From: a virus
Strand: one strand, 5' to 3'
Virus record (IMG/VR): IMGVR_UViG_3300021420_000007
Coordinates: 1-51,748 of that record
Length of the DNA: 51,748 nucleotides
Shown here: positions 15,911 through 23,249 of the stretch, piece by piece
Layout: the number at the start of each line of letters is the position of its first letter
Numbering within the stretch: position 1 is the stretch's first letter
Made by a program: the position numbers and the translations under genes
The notes under the pieces: model-generated
The model's database searches: none
What the model was told of the DNA's origin: nothing
What the model saw: the letters and a program-made list of their open reading frames with translations, nothing else

Positions 15911-17173
15911 ATGGTAGACACAACTAATGTACCTTCGCCGGTATTCACGCCTACAGGTCTTGTGCTACCGCAAGAGGCTGCCATTTTGGCCGGCGTGCAG
16001 CAAGATTACAATGCGGCATTTGGCGGCAATCTCAACCCGGCATTGAACTCTCCGCAAGGCCAATTGTGTTCAAGCACGGCCGCCATGATTGCGAATGGTA
16101 ACACGGTATTCGCCACGTTTGTCAACCAAGTAGATCCTGACACGGCAACGGGATTCATGCAGGACGCAATCGGCCGTATCTATTTCATGAATCGCAAAGG
16201 CGCCGTACCTACCACGGTAAATTTGCAATGTGTCGGCGCGTTCGGTACGCCCATTCCAGTCGGAGCGCTTGCGCAAGACACGAGCGGAAACATTTATTCA
16301 TGTACGCAAGCTGGAAATATTCCGGTTGGCGGTTCGATTACATTGGCGTTTGCTAATATCATTGCGGGACCAATCGCGTGCCCGCCTAATACTGTCACGA
16401 TCATTTATCGAGGAATCAACGGTTGGGAGTCGGTCAACAATTCTGCGGCCGGTACGATTGGTGCTAACGTCGAGTCGCCGGCTGCATTTGAATATCGCCG
16501 GCAACAGTCTGTCGGGATCAATGCACAAGGTTCGATACCAGCGATCTACGCTGCATGCTTCAGCGTAGCCAACGTTATCGATGTATTTGTCACACAAAAC
16601 AATACGGGCGCGGTCATTTCAGGACCCATCAACAACAACCCGAACTCGACTGCTTATCCAGTCGCTGCACATTCGGTTTACGTGGCCGTGACAGGCGGCG
16701 CTGCACAACTTGTGGCTAATGCCATATGGCGCGCCACAAACATCGGCGCCGCTTATCAGACTGCGGCCGGCAGTGCGGGTGCGACACTCGTATCAGAAAC
16801 CGTAACAGACAATAGTGGGTACAGCATCCCAGTGCCGGCGTATACAGTCAATTTCATCAACCCGGTTGCGACGCCGATTTTCTTTGCCGTCACATTGGCT
16901 GCCAGCGCGTTGTTGCCCTCGAACATTCATACGCTTGTACAACAAGCCATCATTGCACAATTCACAGGGGGGACACCCGGAAGTCTGCGCGAGCGTATAG
17001 GCGCGCAAGTTCTCGCATCTCGATACTTTGGTCCAGTTCAAGCGATAGGTCCTGAGGTTTCGATTTTGACTATCACTATCGGGTTTAACTCGGGTGTCGG
17101 CAATGCAAGTTTGCAAATGGGCATTGACCAAGAGCCAACGATAACGGCCGTCAATATCGCGGTATCGCCGTAA
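15911..17173 (+). CDS. Baseplate J-like wedge protein
   Basis: A 420-aa protein. It opens 'FTPTGLVLPQEAAILAGVQQ' and contains 'SPQGQLCSSTAAMIANGNTV', 'ATGFMQDAIGRIYFMNRKGA' and 'ESPAAFEYRRQQSV', which is the baseplate J pattern. The J protein forms the wedge ring that couples sheath contraction to baseplate opening. The stop overlaps the first base of the next start codon. Confidence 0.82.
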   Translation: MVDTTNVPSPVFTPTGLVLPQEAAILAGVQQDYNAAFGGNLNPALNSPQGQLCSSTAAMIANGNTVFATFVNQVDPDTATGFMQDAIGRIYFMNRKGAVPTTVNLQCVGAFGTPIPVGALAQDTSGNIYSCTQAGNIPVGGSITLAFANIIAGPIACPPNTVTIIYRGINGWESVNNSAAGTIGANVESPAAFEYRRQQSVGINAQGSIPAIYAACFSVANVIDVFVTQNNTGAVISGPINNNPNSTAYPVAAHSVYVAVTGGAAQLVANAIWRATNIGAAYQTAAGSAGATLVSETVTDNSGYSIPVPAYTVNFINPVATPIFFAVTLAASALLPSNIHTLVQQAIIAQFTGGTPGSLRERIGAQVLASRYFGPVQAIGPEVSILTITIGFNSGVGNASLQMGIDQEPTITAVNIAVSP

Positions 17174-19773
17174 TGTCATTCTCAGGTTCAACTCCGCTTC
17201 TTAGTCCGTCTGAATTTACGATCACGGCGACGCCGCCCGATTCAAATAGTTTCGGCGGCTATTCCGTTGGTAGCGGCGAAGCACGCGCCACACAAATATC
17301 CAATCATGAGACAACGGGATTTCTGTTTGTATCGACCACGTCGGGCGCACAAACGGATAATTGTTATGTCGCCATAGACATTCCCGCAGATAGTGAATAC
17401 TACAGTTTAGGCGCACAGTTTGAGCCGGGATTTGGCCTAGACGGAACTCATTTTTTCACGCTTGAATTTTTCTTGAGCGCGGGTACACCGCAAGTACTTT
17501 CCCAAGTCAACGTCATCATTAATAACGGTGGCGCATCTTATACGACGCCTGTTGATCTTTTATCTATTCCACGTTTTGCTCACGACGGAACGTTGCCGTT
17601 ATCCGTTGCCGCCGCGCTATCCGGGACAATGCTGACGGTGTACGCGCGTAATGGTGCTACCGGCCCGTGGTTTGCCTGTACGCCTGCATTTGATCTTACC
17701 CCCTATGTGAGCGCGGCAACACTTCTCACGTGGGCGGCAGCCATGCGTGGATATTCGGGTGGTGTGCCTACGACCGCAACGCGCGCCAGTGCGATGTACT
17801 GGGGTCCAATTTCCGATTTGACAGGTCCGTCATGTGACATAAATTTCAATGATGTAGTCTTGCTACTGCCATTCGATGGCACAAATGGATCTACGGCCTA
17901 CCCCGATTTATCGAACTACGCAAACACGGTAGTTCAAGGAACGGGCGCATCGCTGACTACGAGTAATCCGCTTTTTGGCACAGCGTCACTGGCCGTTGCG
18001 GGTCTGAATCATCTTGGTAGTTTTGCAACCGCTGTTCCATATGCGGCAGGATCGCCGCTTGATATTTTTGCTGATTCGTCCTGGTCTATTGAATGTGCCA
18101 CATACATAACTGTCTACGGGGCACAACAGTCTCCCATTATTGACTACGGCGGAGTGCAGACTAGCGGGGCGTCGTCCGATGTTGTTGTCTTTGCGGGGCT
18201 CAACAATGATGGAATAACGGGATACGTCAACGTCACGGATAATTCGGCTTTTAGCTCCGGGGTAACGCTTAGTGCCACTGGGCCGATGACCGCGAATACA
18301 TGGCATCGCATAGGAATTTTTAATAATGCGGGCGTGACAACAGTCTATCTCGATGGAGTCGCAGGAACATCTACGACTCTATGGACACCCGCACACTACA
18401 CGCATAGTGGTGCCACGAATGTAGTGATTGGATCGTGGGCGCAATTGAGCAATTCTTCGCCGCCCGTGCAAATAGATGAGCTAAGGATTACGGCAGGTAT
18501 TGCTCGGCAGACTTCAAACTATACGCCGCCCATCAATGCGTTTCCGACGATTAGCTGTACGGCGACCGTTCCGAATGTCGAAGGATTATTTGACGCTCCG
18601 GCGCGTGCTGCGATCATAGCGGCAAATCTTGTCGTTGGAACTGTAACGATTATTGCCGGAAGTCCCCCCGGCCAAGTTGCGTTGCAGTCCCCTATAGGGG
18701 GAACCATTGTTCCAACAGGTAGTATGGTCAATCTCACGGAGTACGAAGGGGTTTTAGTCCCTAGCGTTGCCAACACGTCGCTCTCTGTCGTTGCACCTGC
18801 CATTCTATCGGCCTCGGGTTTTATCGTAGGTACGGTCACGTATGAAGCCAGCGGCACCATAATTGCCGGCAATGTCATACGTCAGTCGCCCGCGGCCGGC
18901 TCATTCGCTTCTAGCGGTTCTGGCATCAACTTAGTTGTATCCTCGGGTCTGCCGTCGCTTCGCGTGCCGGATATATTCGGCCTATCGCGGACGGATGCAA
19001 TTAACGCTTTGCTCAGTCTTGGTCTTGTGGTTGGTGCGATCAGTTCAGCGCCGTCCATGATTGTTCCACCCAATACAGTACAGGCACAAAATCCAAGCGC
19101 CGGTACTCCCGTTGCCGCTGGCACTATTGTCAGTTTTGTCATGTCGACGGGCATACCGGCCGTTGGCACTGAATTTGACTTTGAAGCTACCGTTATTTCG
19201 CAATATGCGAACAGCCCAATCATTTTGCAGCTAGTTAATAATCTCAATCAGTACATCGACCAATCGGCAAACTTTGCCAATTTCTACAATTTCGTTTGGA
19301 ATGTTGACACGGCTGTCGGTTTCGGCCTCGACGTATGGGGCAAGATTGTCGGCGTGTCGCGGTTGCTACAGATCCCGAACACGACCGACTACGTAGGATT
19401 CGACAATGGCACGCGGTCGCCACCTGATTGGCAAAGCATGGGCAGCAATCAGCCGCCCGGGCCGCCCGTTGGGGGTGCAATGTACACGGGGTACAACGCA
19501 ACGACCGCATATTTGCTTGGCGACGATGCATACCGGCAATTGATTCTTGCCAAGGCATTCGCGAATATTGCAGCGACAACCGCGCCGGCTATCAATCAGA
19601 TTTTGCAAAATCTTTACGGTCCGGGTACCGCGTGGGTACTCAACACGGGGCCGATGGCCATTTCATATAACCTGAGTTTCAAGCCATCTGCAATCCAATT
19701 GGCGATACTCGAACAGTCGGGCGTTATCCCGACGCCTCCGGGCGTTTCCGTGACAATCGTAGTCCCGCCATAG
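17173..19773 (+). CDS. Baseplate DUF2612 protein with LamG and three PASTA domains
   Basis: An 866-aa multidomain protein. Residues 1-220 form a beta sandwich of unknown type. About 230-455 is a LamG-like domain ('VVLLLPFDGTNGSTAYPD', 'WSIECATYITVYG', 'QIDELRITAGIARQTSNYTP'), typical of phage fibres. About 460-660 are three PASTA-type repeats, each 'VPxVxGL..A...L...GL.VG.V', then 'V..Q.P.aGt.V..G..V.l'. Residues ~664-866 ('EFDFEATVISQYANSPIILQ', 'GLDVWGKIVGVSR', 'YRQLILAKAFANIAATT') are DUF2612, usually a stand-alone ~200-aa baseplate protein. PASTA domains in bacteria bind peptidoglycan. I infer a host-binding baseplate component; the DUF2612 end anchors it. Confidence 0.78.
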   Translation: MSFSGSTPLLSPSEFTITATPPDSNSFGGYSVGSGEARATQISNHETTGFLFVSTTSGAQTDNCYVAIDIPADSEYYSLGAQFEPGFGLDGTHFFTLEFFLSAGTPQVLSQVNVIINNGGASYTTPVDLLSIPRFAHDGTLPLSVAAALSGTMLTVYARNGATGPWFACTPAFDLTPYVSAATLLTWAAAMRGYSGGVPTTATRASAMYWGPISDLTGPSCDINFNDVVLLLPFDGTNGSTAYPDLSNYANTVVQGTGASLTTSNPLFGTASLAVAGLNHLGSFATAVPYAAGSPLDIFADSSWSIECATYITVYGAQQSPIIDYGGVQTSGASSDVVVFAGLNNDGITGYVNVTDNSAFSSGVTLSATGPMTANTWHRIGIFNNAGVTTVYLDGVAGTSTTLWTPAHYTHSGATNVVIGSWAQLSNSSPPVQIDELRITAGIARQTSNYTPPINAFPTISCTATVPNVEGLFDAPARAAIIAANLVVGTVTIIAGSPPGQVALQSPIGGTIVPTGSMVNLTEYEGVLVPSVANTSLSVVAPAILSASGFIVGTVTYEASGTIIAGNVIRQSPAAGSFASSGSGINLVVSSGLPSLRVPDIFGLSRTDAINALLSLGLVVGAISSAPSMIVPPNTVQAQNPSAGTPVAAGTIVSFVMSTGIPAVGTEFDFEATVISQYANSPIILQLVNNLNQYIDQSANFANFYNFVWNVDTAVGFGLDVWGKIVGVSRLLQIPNTTDYVGFDNGTRSPPDWQSMGSNQPPGPPVGGAMYTGYNATTAYLLGDDAYRQLILAKAFANIAATTAPAINQILQNLYGPGTAWVLNTGPMAISYNLSFKPSAIQLAILEQSGVIPTPPGVSVTIVVPP

Positions 19774-19785
19774 TAGAATAGCGTT
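19750..19785 (+). promoter_or_regulatory. Promoter candidate for the tail fibre gene, leaderless type
   Basis: GTGACA (19750-19755), 18-nt spacer, TAGAAT (19774-19779), then 6 nt to the ATG at 19786. There is no Shine-Dalgarno sequence before this ATG. Transcription starting at or next to the ATG would give a leaderless mRNA. Confidence 0.45.
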
Positions 19786-21006
19786 ATGCCAAGTACTCTC
19801 GTAACTCCGCTGTTGATTTCCGTGCCGTGGGGCGTCGGCGCCGCGAATCCAACTTATATTAAGTTGCCGATTCCTGTGCCGTCACAGATTTCCACAACGA
19901 TCAATTCCGCGTCGTTCACAGATGGTTTCCCGCCGAACACCATGACCCCGGAAGCTTCAGGCGGCCTGCCATTTTTTGGCCAGGAAATGAACGGTATTCT
20001 GTGGATGATATCGGCCTACTGCGCTAATTTCGCGGCCGGCGCTCTGTCGCCTTATAACGCTACATTATCGGCTGACATTTCTGGTTACCCGGTTGGCGTC
20101 GTTCTTGTGAATGCCAACGGCGATGGTCTTTGGATCAATCAGGTAAGCGGTAATACGACCGATCCTGACACGGGCGGCGCGGGTTGGTTGCCGGCCGCTG
20201 GTGTCGGTGCGGCTGCGCAAGCGCTCGCATCGTCAAACGTGACGTTGACCGCGCTACAATCCGCATTGCCGTATGTCGCATTGTCGGGAACACTTGGCGC
20301 GAACGTCAACGTCGTATTTCCAACCAACGACGGGCAATCGTGGATCGTGTCGAATTCCTGTACGGGCGCTTTTACCGTGACAGCCAAAACGGCCGCGGGC
20401 ACGGGCGTTACAATTCCCGCGACAGGTACCACGGCGCCCACGTCGATTTATTGTGATGGCACGAATATACAAAATACGGGCGTCTCAACGGCGGGTCTTG
20501 CGCCGATCAACAGCCCTGCGTTAACCGGCACGCCGACGACGCCAACAGCAGGCGCTACTAGCAACACGACACAAATCGCCTCGACGGCTATGGTGCAAGC
20601 GGCGATTACGGCCGCATTGTCGCTGTATGCGCTCAAGGCTTCGCCGATATTCTCAGGTACGCCGACTGCACCGACGCCAGCCGCCAATGACAATTCACTC
20701 AAGCTCGCGACGACACAGTATGTTGACCGGGCCGTCACCGGCACTAGCTCGCTGACAGGTAACGGATATGAAATCCGGCCGAGCGGTGTCATCGAGCAAT
20801 GGGGTTATGCGGGACCATCCTCAGGCGGCGGCCAGGTCGTTACATTTCCGATCCCATTTCCAACGGCGTGTTTTGCAATCGTTGCGACAGCTTCACCGAG
20901 CAATGGCACTATCAACGTGTCCAATCCTGCATCGAGCCGCACACAATTCACTCTCACCAATGGAGCTTCGGGTAATTTTACCTCGTGGCGTGCAATAGGG
21001 CATTGA
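19786..21006 (+). CDS. Tail fibre protein with gp53-like C-terminal domain
   Basis: A 406-aa protein. The N-terminus ('GFPPNTMTPEASGGLPFFGQ', 'NGILWMISAYCANFAAGALS') is the baseplate/fibre attachment pattern of many fibres. The middle has fibre repeats, including 'INSPALTGTPTTPTAG' and 'ASPIFSGTPTAPTPAANDN'. The end ('NGYEIRPSGVIEQWGYAG', 'VTFPIPFPTACFAIVATAS', ending 'WRAIGH') is the gp53-like C-terminal receptor-binding domain. Inferred role: host recognition. Confidence 0.78.
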   Translation: MPSTLVTPLLISVPWGVGAANPTYIKLPIPVPSQISTTINSASFTDGFPPNTMTPEASGGLPFFGQEMNGILWMISAYCANFAAGALSPYNATLSADISGYPVGVVLVNANGDGLWINQVSGNTTDPDTGGAGWLPAAGVGAAAQALASSNVTLTALQSALPYVALSGTLGANVNVVFPTNDGQSWIVSNSCTGAFTVTAKTAAGTGVTIPATGTTAPTSIYCDGTNIQNTGVSTAGLAPINSPALTGTPTTPTAGATSNTTQIASTAMVQAAITAALSLYALKASPIFSGTPTAPTPAANDNSLKLATTQYVDRAVTGTSSLTGNGYEIRPSGVIEQWGYAGPSSGGGQVVTFPIPFPTACFAIVATASPSNGTINVSNPASSRTQFTLTNGASGNFTSWRAIGH

Positions 21007-21007
21007 T

Positions 21008-21277
21008 ATGAACGAAGTTTCAAACGAAGCCATAATGGGCGTATTGCTCGATATCAAGGGCGATATCGGCGAACTCAAAGGCCATGTGACAAGTACGCAG
21101 AGCGCACTTGCCGCGCACGTCATAGACGACCAACGGTTAGGCGAAGCTGTGCAGCGGTTACAAATCACACAGGCCAAACAGCGCGGATTCGTCGCGGCGC
21201 TATCCACGGTCGGCGCGGTCCTAGGCGCGGGCCTTGGAGCCGCAGTCGACTACTTTTCGCGCGGTGGCCACCATTGA
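21008..21277 (+). CDS. Small coiled-coil membrane protein of the lysis cassette
   Basis: An 89-aa protein beginning 2 nt after the fibre stop. Residues 5-55 form an amphipathic helix; residues ~58-80 ('FVAALSTVGAVLGAGLGAAV') form one membrane segment near the C-terminus. It ends in a TGA that overlaps the TTG start of the lysozyme. It is a holin or lysis-regulator candidate by position and topology; not assigned to a family. Confidence 0.5.
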   Translation: MNEVSNEAIMGVLLDIKGDIGELKGHVTSTQSALAAHVIDDQRLGEAVQRLQITQAKQRGFVAALSTVGAVLGAGLGAAVDYFSRGGHH

Positions 21278-21735
21278 ACCTCATTGATTTCGTCAAAGCT
21301 CGTGAGGGCCGCGCGACTGACAACCACGATGGCACGGTTACGGCGTACCTAGATACCAATGCCAAGCCGCCAGTGCCGACCATTGGTTATGGGACGACAG
21401 GCCCCGAAATCGTGCTTGGCCTCATATGGACCTACGCGCAGTGCGATGCGGCCCTAGCCGTCAAACTCGACCGTGCCCGGGCGCAGCTTCTCGCGCTGTC
21501 GCCCAGCGTGACATGGCCGGCCGGCGCTCAAGACGCACTGACAGATTTCGTTTATAACGAAGGCTCAGGCAATTACCAGCATTCAACCGTGCGTAAATGC
21601 GTCGAGGCAGGCGATTGGGCCGGAGTCCGTGCCCATCTACTCGACTGGGAATTTGCAGGCGGGAAGCGTCTAGGCGGCCTCGTAACACGCCGCGTGGATG
21701 AGACAGCTATGATCGGCATTACATCTGCGGTATAA
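21274..21735 (+). CDS. Endolysin, GH24 lysozyme
   Basis: A 153-aa protein from TTG 21274, overlapping the previous stop. It has the GH24 layout: Glu11 in 'VKAREGRAT', Asp27 in 'AYLDTNAK', Thr36 in 'TIGYGTTG', then 'DALTDFVYNEGSGNY' and 'GGLVTRRVDE'. This corresponds to the T4 lysozyme Glu-Asp-Thr triad. It cleaves glycan strands of peptidoglycan. No signal peptide or SAR segment is visible, so export should depend on a holin. Confidence 0.88.
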   Translation: MNLIDFVKAREGRATDNHDGTVTAYLDTNAKPPVPTIGYGTTGPEIVLGLIWTYAQCDAALAVKLDRARAQLLALSPSVTWPAGAQDALTDFVYNEGSGNYQHSTVRKCVEAGDWAGVRAHLLDWEFAGGKRLGGLVTRRVDETAMIGITSAV

Positions 21736-21736
21736 T
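21731..21736 (+). promoter_or_regulatory. Perfect -10 hexamer TATAAT before the gene at 21769
   Basis: TATAAT overlaps the lysozyme stop codon and is 32 nt before the next ATG, which has its own AGGAG site. No good -35 hexamer is seen at 16-18 nt. It could be a secondary lysis promoter. Confidence 0.3.
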
Positions 21737-21768
21737 CCGCGGCGTTCGTTTCATCAGGAGATTATGAC

Positions 21769-22089
21769 ATGTCCAACAACAACCCATTCGCAAATGTGAA
21801 AGCTACTGAAGCTGCTGTTGAGGGCGCGCTGTCCAAGGCTGCCGCTTTCGTGACCGCTGAGACGCCTATCGTAAAAGCAGACATTGCGACCATTAAGGCG
21901 GATGTATCTCAAGCCGCTGTCGTCGCTAAGGCCGACCTGACGAAAGTCAAAGCCGCGCTGTCGACGGCCAAGACCGACGTAGTCGTTACGCAGAGCAAGC
22001 TAGCCGCGTTCATCAAGAACAACGCCGGCAAGATTGCAACGAGTTTGCTCGTGGCTGGCGGTTTGGTCATTTGGCACTTCCTGAAATAA
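21769..22089 (+). CDS. Amphipathic helical protein with C-terminal membrane anchor
   Basis: A 106-aa protein. Residues 8-80 are an Ala/Lys/Val-rich amphipathic helix with repeating 'KADxxxxKADVSQAAVVAKAD'-type heptads; residues ~88-104 ('IATSLLVAGGLVIWHFL') are a single membrane segment. A strong AGGAG site precedes the ATG. Placement between endolysin and spanins suggests a lysis function such as holin or antiholin. The family is not recognised. Confidence 0.5.
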   Translation: MSNNNPFANVKATEAAVEGALSKAAAFVTAETPIVKADIATIKADVSQAAVVAKADLTKVKAALSTAKTDVVVTQSKLAAFIKNNAGKIATSLLVAGGLVIWHFLK

Positions 22090-22292
22090 TTCAGGCTCGC
22101 GATATACGCGATTGGCTAGTCATGGGGCTAGTTACAATCGCGTGGATCGCTGCGACTGTGTTTCTGTACAAGTTCCACAGCGACATGAATTTCGCCACGT
22201 GGGCCACGTTTTCGGCCACGATTACCGGCGTGTATCATTGGCTCACTGTGCATGACGACAAAACCCCGGACTGCAACCATGACGCCAATTAA
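22071..22292 (+). CDS. Holin-like two-segment membrane protein
   Basis: A 73-aa protein from TTG 22071; ATG 22122 is an alternative start. It has membrane segments 'WLVMGLVTIAWIAATVFLY' and 'FATWATFSATITGVYHW' and a short charged C-terminus. This is the size and topology of a class II holin. It overlaps the previous gene by 19 nt and the i-spanin start by 14 nt. Confidence 0.5.
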   Translation: MALPEIIQARDIRDWLVMGLVTIAWIAATVFLYKFHSDMNFATWATFSATITGVYHWLTVHDDKTPDCNHDAN

Positions 22293-22737
22293 GCTCTATT
22301 CGTATCTTGCCGTTATTCTACTTGCGGCCGGTCTGTTCGGCGGCTATACGCTGCACGAACGGCATGTGCAGCATGCGAAGGACATAGCCGCGGCGGCCCG
22401 TGTCGTCGCGAAAGATAATGCAATTGTCGCTGCCGATGATTCTCACGCTCAAACTACAGAGACTCAAAATGCGCTTATTTATAAACAGGTTGTTTCAATT
22501 CCTGCCGTTGCTGATATTGGCCTCGTGTGCGAGCGCGCCGCCGGTAGTGTTCCACTGCCCTCGGCCGACGCCGTCGCAACAGCCCCAACTAGAGACGACG
22601 CCGCCCAGCGTGGAGTCAGACCAAGCTACAATCCTTCAGGGGCCATCCTCACTCGCGCCCGTGACGCCGACGCCGAAATAGCATATTTGCAGCGCCGTGT
22701 GGCAGAACTTAAAAAGCAGATGAACGACGCGCCTTAG
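22279..22737 (+). CDS. Rz: i-spanin (Rz-like)
   Basis: A 152-aa protein from ATG 22279; ATG 22252 would add nine residues and is less likely. It has an N-terminal inner-membrane anchor ('YLAVILLAAGLFGGY') followed by a periplasmic helical region ending 'EIAYLQRRVAELKKQMND', a coiled coil. The o-spanin is encoded inside it in the +1 frame (22469-22681), the lambda arrangement. With Rz1 it fuses inner and outer membranes at lysis, so the host is Gram-negative. Confidence 0.8.
   Translation: MTPIKLYSYLAVILLAAGLFGGYTLHERHVQHAKDIAAAARVVAKDNAIVAADDSHAQTTETQNALIYKQVVSIPAVADIGLVCERAAGSVPLPSADAVATAPTRDDAAQRGVRPSYNPSGAILTRARDADAEIAYLQRRVAELKKQMNDAP
22469..22681 (+). CDS. Rz1: o-spanin lipoprotein (Rz1-like), embedded in Rz
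   Basis: A 70-aa protein wholly inside the Rz gene in the +1 frame. It starts 'MRLFINRLFQFLPLLILASC' with the lipobox L-A-S-C (Cys20 lipidated) and has a proline-rich mature part ('CASAPPVVFHCPRPTPS'), the hallmark of Rz1. It is anchored to the outer membrane and pairs with the i-spanin. Confidence 0.8.
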   Translation: MRLFINRLFQFLPLLILASCASAPPVVFHCPRPTPSQQPQLETTPPSVESDQATILQGPSSLAPVTPTPK

Positions 22738-23249
22738 TTACATTCAAAGCGGCGTAAATATTCTACCGCTCGCATGAGGCCGGCGAGATTATCGCCCAAG
22801 TTTCCGATGGCTAAATTACACGGTCCGCATAGCCACCCCCGAAAAATTTTTGTTTTGTGGCAGTGGTCTAACGCAAAACCTCGCGAAGTAGAAGGACGCT
22901 GGCAGCATTCGCAATTTATAGGTTCCGGTCGTGTTGGCTCAGGCAGTCCCATTTTTTCCCGTCGATGCGCGCGACTTTGAAGTTTCTTTTTCTCACCGTA
23001 CAATAATTTATATTTAGCATTATACGCCGCAGTGTATGCGCGTCCTTCAGGGCTAGCTCGCCACATTCGTTGTCGTTCGTTTAATTTATCGCGATTGCGT
23101 TGTTGATGGCCAGCGCGCCAAGCTTTATGTTTCTGTGTTTTACGGTGTTCTCGCGCCTTCGCCGCCCTAACTCCATTTGCCGTAACGGGGACCGCGCCAT
23201 CCTCCGCGGGCGAATATCGGCCATCCTTTTGCATAGGTCGGTAAGTCAT
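22734..23249 (-). CDS. HNH endonuclease, recombination endonuclease VII type
   Basis: A 171-aa protein. The first ~100 residues are basic and helical; the C-terminal part has the endonuclease VII zinc/HNH pattern: 'CECC', then 'ALDHCHKTKIFRGWLCGPCN' and 'IGNLGDN'. It overlaps the polymerase 3' end by 83 nt in another frame and the Rz stop by 4 nt on the opposite strand. A close relative lies at 39906, sharing 'MGLPEPTRP' and the whole HNH block. I infer a free-standing homing-type endonuclease rather than a packaging resolvase, though the latter is possible. Confidence 0.75.
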   Translation of the reverse strand: MTYRPMQKDGRYSPAEDGAVPVTANGVRAAKAREHRKTQKHKAWRAGHQQRNRDKLNERQRMWRASPEGRAYTAAYNAKYKLLYGEKKKLQSRAHRREKMGLPEPTRPEPINCECCQRPSTSRGFALDHCHKTKIFRGWLCGPCNLAIGNLGDNLAGLMRAVEYLRRFECN

